From positions 1 to 34,618 of the forward strand of contig ONDC01000007.1 in NCBI GenBank assembly GCA_900316495.1: DNA of 34,618 nucleotides, read 5' to 3'. The stretch comes from an uncultured Eubacteriales bacterium (GTDB lineage: Bacteria; Bacillota; Clostridia; Oscillospirales; Acutalibacteraceae). The position numbers were made by a program, and so were the translations under genes. Positions 7,554 to 15,974 of this stretch are shown here, in pieces. Each line of letters starts with the position of its first letter. Positions within the stretch are counted from its first letter, which is position 1. The notes beneath the pieces are model-generated. The model was not told the DNA's origin and did no database searches. It worked only from the letters and a program-made list of their open reading frames with translations.

Positions 7554-8300
7554 TTAGTCGAAGAGGTGGGCAAAGAAGTAAAAGACGTCATGGAAGAAGC
7601 ACAGAATGCTGCCGAAGAAGCCCTCATGCGTTTCTCCGCACCATTTGCAGGCGCCGCCGTCAGCCGTACCGCCGTTTTCCGGGAAGGTCTTGCCGAAAGC
7701 GTCCTCGGAAAGGGTGAATTCCACCGCGTCGCATTCCGGCGATTCGCCGGTGTAGCCGTCCAGACTGACGACAGACGTCATGGTGAATTTCAACTGACTG
7801 CCCATCTTTACACCGTTGGCGTACCTTTCTCCGGAACCTTCCTCCGAAACCTCTATCTCCTCGTTTTCATCGACGAACATCAGCTCGAATTTTTTGGTGC
7901 AAACGCCGTTTTCAGCGTCGTACAACACGTCGTCAGGAGCGCCCTGCTGTTCACCGGCGGAGCCGCTGCGTTTTACCAAGGTCCACGCGGTGCACTTTGG
8001 TCTGGCATAGCTTCCTCCTACCAGTACGGCGGGATTGAATTCGCATTCGGTGATTTCGTCGTCGTCGTCCCATTGCGCCGTGCCAGTGACAACGGAGTAG
8101 CCGTCCCTTTTCTCAATGCCGTGCAGTGTAATGCGCAGGTTCATGGGAACGTGCTTCCCGGCATGCTCTGACCATGCCGCAGGCGCTTCCGCTGCCGACA
8201 CCCTCAGGACGGAGGCGGGGAAGAGGAGGGACATCACCAGAAAAGCGCTCAGAAGAGCCGGAATGATACGCAGGGAACTGAAATTGTCGCGTTTACTCAT
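7554..8300 (-). CDS. Secreted protein of unknown function with CxxCG...FF C-terminal tail
   Basis: Exported protein of 248 residues. It has a signal peptide (about 1-37, ending VSAAEA) and an acidic mature part with no family I recognise. The last 30 residues are distinctive: CKWCGETHEGFFGSILCFF followed by HDVFYFFAHLFD. A tail of this type (CxxCG, then H/GFF, then two aromatic FF helices) recurs at the extreme C-terminus of otherwise unrelated secreted Clostridia proteins, as far as I recall. It could be a sorting or membrane-association signal, but its role is not established. ATG at 8300 is preceded by AAAGGATG. A promoter with TTGACA and TAATAT lies directly upstream. The gene is divergent from the Ig/NlpC-like gene. 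Confidence 0.75.
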   Translation of the reverse strand: MSKRDNFSSLRIIPALLSAFLVMSLLFPASVLRVSAAEAPAAWSEHAGKHVPMNLRITLHGIEKRDGYSVVTGTAQWDDDDEITECEFNPAVLVGGSYARPKCTAWTLVKRSGSAGEQQGAPDDVLYDAENGVCTKKFELMFVDENEEIEVSEEGSGERYANGVKMGSQLKFTMTSVVSLDGYTGESPECDAVEFTLSEDAFGKTFPENGGTADGGACKWCGETHEGFFGSILCFFHDVFYFFAHLFD

Positions 8301-8336
8301 TTGTTTTGCACATCCTTTCGGTTTTTTATTAATTAT

Positions 8337-8365
8337 ATATTACGGCTAATTCCCGCCGCTGTCAA
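8337..8365 (-). promoter_or_regulatory. SigA-type promoter of the secreted-protein/LytTR/DUF3021 unit
   Basis: On the minus strand TTGACA (8365-8360), 17 bp, TAATAT (8342-8337). Transcription would start about 30 nt before the ATG at 8300. Confidence 0.65.
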
Positions 8366-8493
8366 TGATTTCATACAAACGGCATTGCACAATCTACAAA
8401 CGGCTGCGGCACCGCAGGATTCAATTTTCAAATGTGTTGGAAAATTGTGCATAATTGCTCATATATTTATTTCCATTTCATTAAAAATATATG

Positions 8494-8522
8494 TTGAAGT
8501 TTGAGTGAACAACTGATAAAAT
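8494..8522 (+). promoter_or_regulatory. Probable promoter of the Ig/NlpC-like gene
   Basis: TTGAAG (8494-8499), 17 bp, TAAAAT (8517-8522) in an AT-rich stretch about 70 nt before the start codon. The hexamers are imperfect, so the call is tentative. The rest of 8301-8592 shows no gene. Confidence 0.45.
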
Positions 8523-8592
8523 ATATTAGTACATCATTACGAACCGTAGAACGGCGTGAAAGAGTGAGAAAAAAACTGATGGAGGGACTTTT

Positions 8593-10797
8593 TTGAAAAA
8601 AATAATGATTTCGTTTGTGGTGGTTATTGCGATGCTGACGGCGCTGTTGCAGAGCGGCGCGTTTAGCGTGGACGCGCACGCGGAGTCGCTGGGACTCAGA
8701 TCCTATAACGGTTGGTTCAGCAACGCAAAGGCGGTCAACAAATCTCAGATCCGCAAGGTGTGTAATTTAGCCAAAAGCCAGACAGACAGCAAGGTGGGAC
8801 AAAGAGTCGACGACATTCTGTTCAAGGCGACCTATAAGCCCTCGGATATTGGCGGTAAGGATTGGGTGAAGGACAATCGCGGATCGGGTATTAAATCGGT
8901 CTATGATCCGGGTCTGGGAACCACTGTGAAATGGAATTCGTCCGCCTGGGGCTGCTACTCGTATGCTATGTATGTTTCAAAGTATGTCAGGGGCAGCACA
9001 GGCTCCATTATTTCGACAGACAAGGGCGTTGTTCCCTCCGTGAGCAAGGTCAAGTGGCTGCTGCAGACATACGCCGATCCCGGCGAGCATATCCGCTATT
9101 ATTACAAAACGCCATCAGGCTCCAAAACCGTTCATTCAGTGGCGTATCTTGCCGGCGACAGCGAGGGCTTCTACTTTGCAAGCGAAAGCGGCAATTACCT
9201 TAAAATTACCATTCATTACTGCAAATTTACCACACTGCAGAAAATGCTTCGCGTCAAGTCCGGACAGGGATCGTTGCTGCTGTATGACACCAACGGAGGA
9301 AAGGACAAGAAGGGCGCAACGGCTTCCGTAAAGAATCATTCTGTCAAAAACAATGCCAATTCCAGTGTCAGCTCTCAGTCTGTTTCCGGTCCGAAGCCCA
9401 GATATACTCCCGACACCTCGGCGTACAAGGTTTCGTACAGCAGGGTGTTGAAGAAGACAAGCGGCCCGATGAAGGGCGATGACGTCAAGTACATGCAGGC
9501 ATGTCTGTATTATCTGGGATATGATATTGATGTGGACGGAGTGTACGGAAGCGGAACGGCGGCGACTGTGAAGCAGTTCCAATCCAATAACAGTATGTCC
9601 GCTGACGGAGTGATCGGCCCGTCTACGTGGCCCGCCATTGAAAAAGCGGTGAAGGATAATCCCGCAACCGCCTCGCTGACAATTAAGACCCAGCCCAAGA
9701 GCGTTACCGTTGCTCCGGGCGGCACAGTCAAGTGCAGCGTTTCCGCAAGCGGCAGTAAATTGAGCTATCAGTGGTATTATAAGAAATCCGGCGAAAGCGG
9801 CTGGACAAAGTGGAAGGGTCACACCTCCTCTTCGTTCTCAGAGACTGCTGATTCCACCTGGAACGGAATGGCGGTGTACTGCAAGGTGACCGACGGTTCG
9901 GGGAAGAGCGTGAATTCCAAGAACGCCGTTGTAACCGTTTCAAAGGAATTCAAGATCACCGATCAGCCGAAGAATACAACAGTAAATCTCGGCGAAAGCG
10001 TCTCCGTTTCAGTAAAGGCGCAGGGAACAGGTCTGAGCTATCAGTGGTATTACAAAAAGGCTGGCAGCTCCTCCTGGAGCAAATGGGCGTCAAGGACGCA
10101 CGCCAGCGAAGCATTTACCCCGGATGAGTCGTGGAACGGCGCACAGCTTTACTGTAAGGTCAAGGATTCCTCCGGCAAAACTCTTGATTCAAACGCGGCT
10201 GTGATAAAGGTCAATTCCGAGCTTAAGATAACGGAGCAGCCGAAAAACACAACGGTGAATCTCGGCGAGGACGCTTCCGTTTGGGTAAAGGTGCAGGGCA
10301 AGGGGCTCAGTTACCAGTGGTATTACAGGAGGACGGACGAGCCTGCGTGGAGCAAATGGGTCGGAAGAACCAACGCCAAGGAGACGGTCACGCCGAACCT
10401 GTCATGGGACGGCATTCAGGTTTACTGCAAGGTGAAGGATTCCTCCGGCAAGATCTGCAATTCCTCTTTTGCCGTTATCAAGGTCAACCCGGTTCTCTGC
10501 ATTACGGAACAGCCAAGGAGCAGAACCGTGGTTCTTGGCGACGCGCTTACCGTTTCGGTGAAGGCGGAGGGAAAAGGCCTGCGCTACCAGTGGTATTACA
10601 GGAAGGTAGGCAATTCCTCCTGGACGGAATGGAACGGCAGAGTCAATGCCTCGGAAACCGTGGTTCCCAATGAGACGTGGAACGGCATGCAGCTGTATTG
10701 CAGGGTGAAGGATTCCTCCGGCAAGACCGTCAGCTCCTCTGTCGCCTACATCAGGGTTTGTCCCGAGCTGGATAGCGATAATTCTCCCAGGGGCTGA
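8593..10797 (+). CDS. Secreted NlpC/P60-like cysteine peptidase with peptidoglycan-binding domain and four Ig-like modules
   Basis: Predicted secreted wall-active protein of 734 residues. Signal peptide ends about residue 30 (DAHA). The N-terminal domain (about 40-235) has Cys121 in WGCYSYAMYV and His181 in TVHSVAYLAG, the order and spacing of a papain-fold NlpC/P60 or CHAP-like hydrolase; exact family uncertain. Residues 286-353 are a peptidoglycan-binding (PG_binding_1) domain with VDGVYGSGTAATVKQFQ and ADGVIGPSTW. Four 91-residue Ig-like modules follow, with YQWYYKK or YQWYYRR/K and WNGM.LYC. The start is TTG at 8593, 7 nt after GGAGG; the first ATG (8605) is too far from the SD. The Ig modules match those of the neighbouring proteins, and a terminator follows at 10852. 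Confidence 0.87.
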   Translation: MKKIMISFVVVIAMLTALLQSGAFSVDAHAESLGLRSYNGWFSNAKAVNKSQIRKVCNLAKSQTDSKVGQRVDDILFKATYKPSDIGGKDWVKDNRGSGIKSVYDPGLGTTVKWNSSAWGCYSYAMYVSKYVRGSTGSIISTDKGVVPSVSKVKWLLQTYADPGEHIRYYYKTPSGSKTVHSVAYLAGDSEGFYFASESGNYLKITIHYCKFTTLQKMLRVKSGQGSLLLYDTNGGKDKKGATASVKNHSVKNNANSSVSSQSVSGPKPRYTPDTSAYKVSYSRVLKKTSGPMKGDDVKYMQACLYYLGYDIDVDGVYGSGTAATVKQFQSNNSMSADGVIGPSTWPAIEKAVKDNPATASLTIKTQPKSVTVAPGGTVKCSVSASGSKLSYQWYYKKSGESGWTKWKGHTSSSFSETADSTWNGMAVYCKVTDGSGKSVNSKNAVVTVSKEFKITDQPKNTTVNLGESVSVSVKAQGTGLSYQWYYKKAGSSSWSKWASRTHASEAFTPDESWNGAQLYCKVKDSSGKTLDSNAAVIKVNSELKITEQPKNTTVNLGEDASVWVKVQGKGLSYQWYYRRTDEPAWSKWVGRTNAKETVTPNLSWDGIQVYCKVKDSSGKICNSSFAVIKVNPVLCITEQPRSRTVVLGDALTVSVKAEGKGLRYQWYYRKVGNSSWTEWNGRVNASETVVPNETWNGMQLYCRVKDSSGKTVSSSVAYIRVCPELDSDNSPRG
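9961..10779 (+). repeat. Three tandem 273-bp Ig-module repeats
   Basis: Landmarks recur exactly 273 bp apart: AAGGATTCC starts at 10162, 10435 and 10708, and CAGTGGTATTACA recurs in each unit. The period equals that of the duplication in the gene at 3046-5199, so the 91-codon module is the unit of expansion in both genes. Confidence 0.8.
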
Positions 10798-10851
10798 GCG
10801 GGATGATCGTGTGAGATAGCCCGTTTTCGTTAACAAATCATCAGAATAATT

Positions 10852-10903
10852 CGCCCGGCACGTGTCCTCAGGATTTGAAGGATTTTGTGTCGGGCGTTTT
10901 TTT
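10852..10903 (+). terminator. Intrinsic terminator after the Ig/NlpC-like gene
   Basis: Stem CGCCCGGCAC (10852-10861) / GTGTCGGGCG (10887-10896), one G-U pair, with an inner TCCT/AGGA stem, followed by seven T residues. The next promoter starts 3 bp later. Confidence 0.88.
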
Positions 10904-10905
10904 GA

Positions 10906-10935
10906 TTGACACGCACGGCACGACGGTGTTATAAT
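10906..10935 (+). promoter_or_regulatory. Promoter of the C-S lyase / SGNH lipoprotein operon
   Basis: TTGACA (10906-10911), 18-bp spacer, TATAAT (10930-10935). Both hexamers are perfect; the spacer is one base over optimum. Start near 10942. Confidence 0.75.
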
Positions 10936-11018
10936 GGATAATAAATTCAAGAAAATGAAGGCGCTTATGACGACACGTTTTGGAACGGCTGATTCATGAG
11001 ATGATTAAGGTGCGAATT

Positions 11019-12335
11019 ATGGTTAAGAACACAGGCAGAAAATACTTTGATTTTGACGACAGACTTCTGGAGCTTGCAACGGAGACGGAGCGGGAAATAC
11101 GTCCGGCGTTTGAGCGGATAGAGAGCATTGCCTTCTCGAATCAGCAGAAGGTGCTTGCGGCATTCATCAACAACGGGGTGGGGGAGAGCTGCTTTACCTC
11201 GTCTACGGGCTACGGCTACGGAGACGTAGGAAGAGACAAGCTGGAGCGCGTTTTTGCGGACGCGATGGAATGTGAGGACGCCCTGCTCCGGCATAACTTC
11301 ATGTGCGGCACTCACGCGCTGACCGTTGCGCTGTTCGGCGTGCTTCGCCCGGGGGACACGATGCTCTGCGTCACGGGAATGCCTTATGACACGATTCAAT
11401 CGGTCATAGGTATCAGCAAGCAGCCGGCAAGCGGTTCGCTCAAGGATTTCGGCATCGCCTTTGAAAAGGTGGATCTTCTTTCCGACGGAAGTGTCGATAT
11501 TGACGGCGCGCTCAGGGCGTTGCAAAGCAACAGCTCGGTAAAAATGGTCTATATTCAGCGATCGAGGGGCTATTCCCTGCGTCCTTCGCTCACCGTGGAG
11601 CAGATCGGGGAAATATGCGACGCCGTGAAAGGTGTACGACCCGAGGTCATCGTGATGGTGGACAACTGCTACGGCGAATTCGTGCAGCTTACCGAGCCGT
11701 GTGTACACGGCGCGGATCTGATCGCCGGCTCGCTGATCAAGAACCCCGGCGGGGGCATTGCGCCGACGGGAGGCTATATCGCGGGACGCTCCGATCTGGT
11801 GGAGATGTGTGCCTGCCGCCTTTCCACTCCCGGCACAGGCAGGGAGGTAGGCTGTACGCTGGGTCACTCGCGGGAGATGTATATGGGGCTGTTTTCGGCG
11901 CCTCATGTGGTGGGCGAGGCACTCAAAACCGCTTCGTTCTGCGCCGGTCTTTTTTCAAGGCTCGGTTATGGCGTTACCCCTCAGCCCGACGAATGCCGCG
12001 CCGATATAATTCAGTCTGTCATGCTTCGGAATCCGGAATCGCTGATCGCTTTCTGCCAGGGCATTCAGAGCGGTTCCCCGGTGGATTCCATGGCGCTGCC
12101 TGAGCCGTGGGACATGCCCGGTTACGACAACAAGATCATCATGGCGTCAGGCTCCTTCACGCTCGGCTCTTCGATAGAGCTTTCCGCCGACGCTCCTCTT
12201 CGCGAGCCGTTCGCGGTGTGGATGCAGGGAGGCCTGAATTACGCCGCTGGCAAGACGGGCATTCTGGCGGCTGCGCAGCGGATGCTTGATCAAGGACTGC
12301 TCAGCCTATCATCGGGAAGGAATGATCTGAAATGA
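11019..12335 (+). CDS. Methionine gamma-lyase-like / aluminium-resistance family PLP enzyme
   Basis: PLP-dependent fold-type I enzyme of the Met_gamma_lyase (YnbB, annotated as aluminium resistance protein) family. Visible marks are SNQQKVLAAF near the N-terminus, a substrate and cofactor region HALTVALFGVLRPGD, the Asp of MVDNCYGEF and the Schiff-base lysine in AGSLIKNPGGGIAP. Length is 438 residues from ATG 11019, typical for the family. That ATG has TAAGGTG at 8 nt; an upstream in-frame TTG at 10980 and an ATG at 11001 lack a good site. Family members are presumed carbon-sulfur lyases but physiological substrates are not settled. Its stop overlaps the start of the SGNH lipoprotein gene by 4 nt, so the two are translationally coupled, an unusual pairing of a cytosolic enzyme with a surface protein. 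Confidence 0.9.
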   Translation: MVKNTGRKYFDFDDRLLELATETEREIRPAFERIESIAFSNQQKVLAAFINNGVGESCFTSSTGYGYGDVGRDKLERVFADAMECEDALLRHNFMCGTHALTVALFGVLRPGDTMLCVTGMPYDTIQSVIGISKQPASGSLKDFGIAFEKVDLLSDGSVDIDGALRALQSNSSVKMVYIQRSRGYSLRPSLTVEQIGEICDAVKGVRPEVIVMVDNCYGEFVQLTEPCVHGADLIAGSLIKNPGGGIAPTGGYIAGRSDLVEMCACRLSTPGTGREVGCTLGHSREMYMGLFSAPHVVGEALKTASFCAGLFSRLGYGVTPQPDECRADIIQSVMLRNPESLIAFCQGIQSGSPVDSMALPEPWDMPGYDNKIIMASGSFTLGSSIELSADAPLREPFAVWMQGGLNYAAGKTGILAAAQRMLDQGLLSLSSGRNDLK

Positions 12336-13876
12336 GATCGGGAAGCATTCGGGCTTTCTTGCTTTGTATGTGCGCTTCGCTGTTGTTCCTGACGTTTGTC
12401 GGTTCCCTGACTTCCTGTAGGGAGGACGGCTGCGTCGGAGGCGTATCCTCTGTGTATCAAGGAGAGTCGGATGACACGTCCGACAGCCCGACAGCTCCGG
12501 ACGACGATATTTCGTCTGAACCGGTATCGACTGAGGAGACGTCCTCCGATGTGAGCAGCAGGACATCGGAAGTGAAGCCTCTCAGGATTACAACCCAGCC
12601 CAAGAGCGCCTTGGTTGAGAAAAAAGGTTCCGTCAAAATTTCGGTTAAGGCCAAGGGAAACGGATTGACATACCAGTGGTATGTCAAAACCGATTCCGAA
12701 ACAGAGTATACCGCGGGAAAGGGTCTTACCCGCGCCTCCTTAACCGTAAGACACGACGGAAAATGGAATAATATGTTCTGCTACTGCATGGTGACGGACA
12801 GCGTAGGTCACACTGCCGTTTCCGACGTCGCTGTCATCACCCTGCAAAGACCGATGAAGCTGCTTGCCGTGGGGGACAGTATTTGCCGGGGCGGGCGCAA
12901 TTCAAAAAAAGGCTTTGTCGGGGATCTGGGGCTTCCGTATGTCAACGCAGGACAGAACGGGGCGACGCTTTCAACAAAGGAGACGGCGGTTACGAATATT
13001 CCCGATCAGCTTGCGGGAGTGACCAATTACTCGCCCGATATTATCATAGCGGACGGTGGCGTGAACGACTATATCTACAATGTACCTTTGGGGACGGTTC
13101 CGAAATCCCCTGTTTCAGACGTGACGGGACTGAGCGGCGAAGACCTGAGTACCGTTATGGGGGGGCTCCAGAAGCTGTTCGCTCTTATGAGGGACAGATT
13201 CCCCGAAGCGAAACGTTATTATGTCATTACCCACAAGACTACGCAGAGAGTGCCCAAGCTGATCGAAGGCAAATACGTCTACACCGACGGGGACAGGTAT
13301 GTCGACTGGACAGTGACTTCCAATAAAGCGGGATATACCCAGCAACAGCTTCATGACGCTATCGTTGCGTGCTGTAAGGTCTATGACGTGGAGGTAATAG
13401 ACATTTACCAGAAAAGCGAACTCAATACCGCCGATCGGAATTTTTGCAGCAAAACGTCTTATTTTGACGATCCGTCCGTGACCGACAGTGAATATGTGGA
13501 TATAGATGGCGTTCATCCTCTTCAGAAGGGATACAGCGAGTACTATCTTCCGCTGATACGCAAGCAGATGAAGAAAGTCCTACAGCAGCAGACGAGTGAG
13601 CTTCCGCTGGAGATCCTGATGCAGCCGACTAACGCAGAGATTGCTCCCGGCGAATCGCTTACCCTCTCGCTGAGGGCGAGCGGCAACAAGCTGAGTTATC
13701 AGTGGTACTACAAAAAAGCCGGGCAGACCGCCTTCTCCGAATGGAAGGGACGCATACACGAATCGGAAACCGTCACGCCAAACGCTTCGTGGGACGGCAT
13801 TCAGCTGTACTGTATTGTCACCGACAGTCACGGCAATACGATTCAATCGGACACTGTTTCGGTGACGGTGAGATAA
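12332..13876 (+). CDS. Lipoprotein: Ig-like module, SGNH hydrolase, Ig-like module
   Basis: Surface lipoprotein of 514 residues. The lipobox LTSC places the lipidated Cys at 29, followed by a Ser/Asp/Glu-rich linker to about 82. An Ig-like module (about 84-172; TYQWYVKT, YCMVTD) precedes an SGNH/GDSL hydrolase domain (about 175-416) with block I GDS (Ser183), block III GGVND (Gly243, Asn245) and block V DGVH (Asp392, His395). A second Ig module (about 425-514; YQWYYKK) ends the protein. SGNH enzymes remove acyl or acetyl groups from carbohydrates or lipids; a wall-polymer or plant-glycan ester is plausible here. The ATG overlaps the upstream lyase stop (ATGA). Catalytic residues are all present, so activity is likely. 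Confidence 0.9.
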   Translation: MRSGSIRAFLLCMCASLLFLTFVGSLTSCREDGCVGGVSSVYQGESDDTSDSPTAPDDDISSEPVSTEETSSDVSSRTSEVKPLRITTQPKSALVEKKGSVKISVKAKGNGLTYQWYVKTDSETEYTAGKGLTRASLTVRHDGKWNNMFCYCMVTDSVGHTAVSDVAVITLQRPMKLLAVGDSICRGGRNSKKGFVGDLGLPYVNAGQNGATLSTKETAVTNIPDQLAGVTNYSPDIIIADGGVNDYIYNVPLGTVPKSPVSDVTGLSGEDLSTVMGGLQKLFALMRDRFPEAKRYYVITHKTTQRVPKLIEGKYVYTDGDRYVDWTVTSNKAGYTQQQLHDAIVACCKVYDVEVIDIYQKSELNTADRNFCSKTSYFDDPSVTDSEYVDIDGVHPLQKGYSEYYLPLIRKQMKKVLQQQTSELPLEILMQPTNAEIAPGESLTLSLRASGNKLSYQWYYKKAGQTAFSEWKGRIHESETVTPNASWDGIQLYCIVTDSHGNTIQSDTVSVTVR

Positions 13877-13891
13877 CAGGTTATGACATAA

Positions 13892-13937
13892 ACAGCTCCC
13901 TTTTGACGCGGAATTATCTGTGTCAAAAGGGAGCTGT
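13892..13937. terminator. Perfect 16-bp hairpin between convergent genes
   Basis: ACAGCTCCCTTTTGAC (13892-13907) and GTCAAAAGGGAGCTGT (13922-13937) are perfectly complementary. Neither side has a long T run (CTGTTCC on plus, TTTATG on minus), but its position between two converging stop codons makes it a likely bidirectional terminator. Confidence 0.7.
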
Positions 13938-13948
13938 CTGTTCCTCTG

Positions 13949-15967
13949 CTATTCTGTTATTCTTACGACCGACGCCTTGGAGGCAATACGAGCGCCGTGC
14001 GCGTCCGTTATGACGCACATGACCCTCATTCCCTCCCATGACGGGTTGGAAATAGCGGAGGTAGAGGCGGTTGTGTGGTTTTTCCACAGGTGCCAGCGGG
14101 TCATGCCCTTCTTTCTGTAATACCAGCGGTAATGCAGTCCTTCTCCCTGGGCCGTGACGGAAAACATGGCCGGCTCATAAGCCCTGACTGTTATATTCCG
14201 GGGCTGCCTGAGAATATCGAGCGCGTCTTTGATCCATATGTACGCGCTGTCGGATGAGATTGTCTTTCCCGTGCAGTCGGCAATATCGCAGCGCACCTTC
14301 ATTCTGTGCCAGGATCTTTCGGCGGAAAGCCGGAGGGACGCAGCCGTCTGTCCCTGCCAGCTGTCCCATTCGTGAGATCTGTCCGCCATGCGCATCCACT
14401 GGTATTTCAGTCCGCGCCCCGTCGCTTTTGCGGTGAGGTGAACCGTATCTCCCGATCGGGCGGAGATGTTTTCGGGCGACGCCTTCAGTGTCAAGGTATC
14501 GTTGACCGTTATCACGGCGACTCTTGAAAAGACCGGGGGACAGCCTTCCGAGGTGACCACGCACCTGAGTTTCCTTCCGTGCCATGAGCTGTCGGCAATG
14601 CCGCTGAATACGCTTCCGGTCTGTCCGGGGAGCTTTTTCCATCCAAAACCGTTGCCGTTGTCCGAATACCACTGGAACCGCGCGCTGCCGGCTTGTGTGG
14701 CGACGCGCAGCACGACCGGTTCGCCGGAGCCTACCGTTGTGTCCTTTGGCTGAAGCGTGATGCCGATTTTGTCGTTCACCGTGATTTCAGCGGGCTGTGA
14801 CAAAGCGCTGTGCCCGTCGCTGTCGGTGACCTGACAGCGAACCTCGCTGCCGGAGAGCGCTTTTGTTGCCGGCAGGATGAGAACATCGCCGGTTTCTTCC
14901 CTGAGCGGAGACCATCCTATCGGATTTCGGTTTTTCAGGTACCATTGGTATTGCAGACCGTCGCCGTTGGCTTTGACTGAAAAGCGCATCCTGTCTCCGG
15001 CTTTAGCCGCCGTTGACTGTGGGTCAAGGGTTATCAACGGTGTGCCTGCGGGCAGCAAAGCTGCCTGCTCCGAGATGACCGTATTGCCGCCGGGACAGCT
15101 TACCCGGCAATACACGCCGACGCCTCCTTGCAGACTCGGGGAGGAAAGCGAGAGCTGCGGCTCGTTCCGGTGGAGCAGTCGGATGCCGACCCTGTTTCCG
15201 GGAGGAACATAGAACCACTGATAATGAAGCCCCTCCGTTCCGCCCTGCACGGAAAAGGAGGCGGAGCCGTCCCGCGAAGGGGCGGCTTTTTGGGGCTGTG
15301 AGATAATGGAAGGCGAGTCTGTGACGGTGACGGTGGCGGGAGCAGAGGATACGCTCCCGCCTGTGCTGTCGGTGACAAGGCAGTACACCCGCATCCCGTT
15401 CCATGAATTATTGGAGACGGCTTCCGTTTCGGGCAGGGTGTGTCCCCGCCATTTGGTCCAGAAGGTGGAATTGCTTTTTTGGTAGTACCACTGGTACTTC
15501 AAAGGCTGGCGTCCCTCTGCCCGCACGCGGAAATACGCCGTTTCTCCGAGGTTGACTGTGACGCTACGGGGTTGCGAGGTGATAACCGGCGGCTCCTCCA
15601 GAGAGATCAGTGCGGCGCGGGTGGCAACCGAGCTGCCGGATTGGTCGGTGATGCGGCAGTACACCCGCATTCCGTTCCATGATGAATTGGCGGTTGCGAA
15701 CGTCTTGGGGGAAGTGTGTTTTTTCCAGACTGACCATCCGGGAGAACCGGATTTCTTGTAATACCACTGATAGGAGAGATTTTTGCCCTTGGCAGAGGTT
15801 TCAAAGGTCACATTCACATCCGCCCTCGTCCGAATATCGGACGGCTGCTGCGTTATGACGGGAGAAGGCTGTGGCTGCTCCTGCGGGAATTCGCAAAAGC
15901 AGCCGCAGAGAACCAGCGCGAGGGCTGTGGCTGCGGCTGCCGCTTGGATAATGGTGTGTTTTTTCAT
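13949..15967 (-). CDS. Lipoprotein of seven Ig-like modules, no catalytic head
   Basis: Surface lipoprotein of 672 residues starting MKKHTIIQ with a lipobox-like LCGC (Cys23) and a short Pro/Gln-rich spacer. The rest is seven Ig-like modules of about 90 residues, each with a Trp in strand C (YQWYYKK, YQWFYV, FQWYSD, YQWMRM, YRWYYR) and a Cys near strand F. They are much more diverged from each other than the modules at 3046-5199 or 8593-10797, with insertions in modules 3-5. The role is probably adhesive or scaffolding; no enzyme domain is visible. The ATG at 15967 lies 7 nt after the stop of the upstream gene and has no clear SD, so reinitiation after the upstream gene is likely. Last gene of a three-gene minus-strand operon (17966 to 13949). 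Confidence 0.85.
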   Translation of the reverse strand: MKKHTIIQAAAAATALALVLCGCFCEFPQEQPQPSPVITQQPSDIRTRADVNVTFETSAKGKNLSYQWYYKKSGSPGWSVWKKHTSPKTFATANSSWNGMRVYCRITDQSGSSVATRAALISLEEPPVITSQPRSVTVNLGETAYFRVRAEGRQPLKYQWYYQKSNSTFWTKWRGHTLPETEAVSNNSWNGMRVYCLVTDSTGGSVSSAPATVTVTDSPSIISQPQKAAPSRDGSASFSVQGGTEGLHYQWFYVPPGNRVGIRLLHRNEPQLSLSSPSLQGGVGVYCRVSCPGGNTVISEQAALLPAGTPLITLDPQSTAAKAGDRMRFSVKANGDGLQYQWYLKNRNPIGWSPLREETGDVLILPATKALSGSEVRCQVTDSDGHSALSQPAEITVNDKIGITLQPKDTTVGSGEPVVLRVATQAGSARFQWYSDNGNGFGWKKLPGQTGSVFSGIADSSWHGRKLRCVVTSEGCPPVFSRVAVITVNDTLTLKASPENISARSGDTVHLTAKATGRGLKYQWMRMADRSHEWDSWQGQTAASLRLSAERSWHRMKVRCDIADCTGKTISSDSAYIWIKDALDILRQPRNITVRAYEPAMFSVTAQGEGLHYRWYYRKKGMTRWHLWKNHTTASTSAISNPSWEGMRVMCVITDAHGARIASKASVVRITE

Positions 15968-15974
15968 TTGGGAC

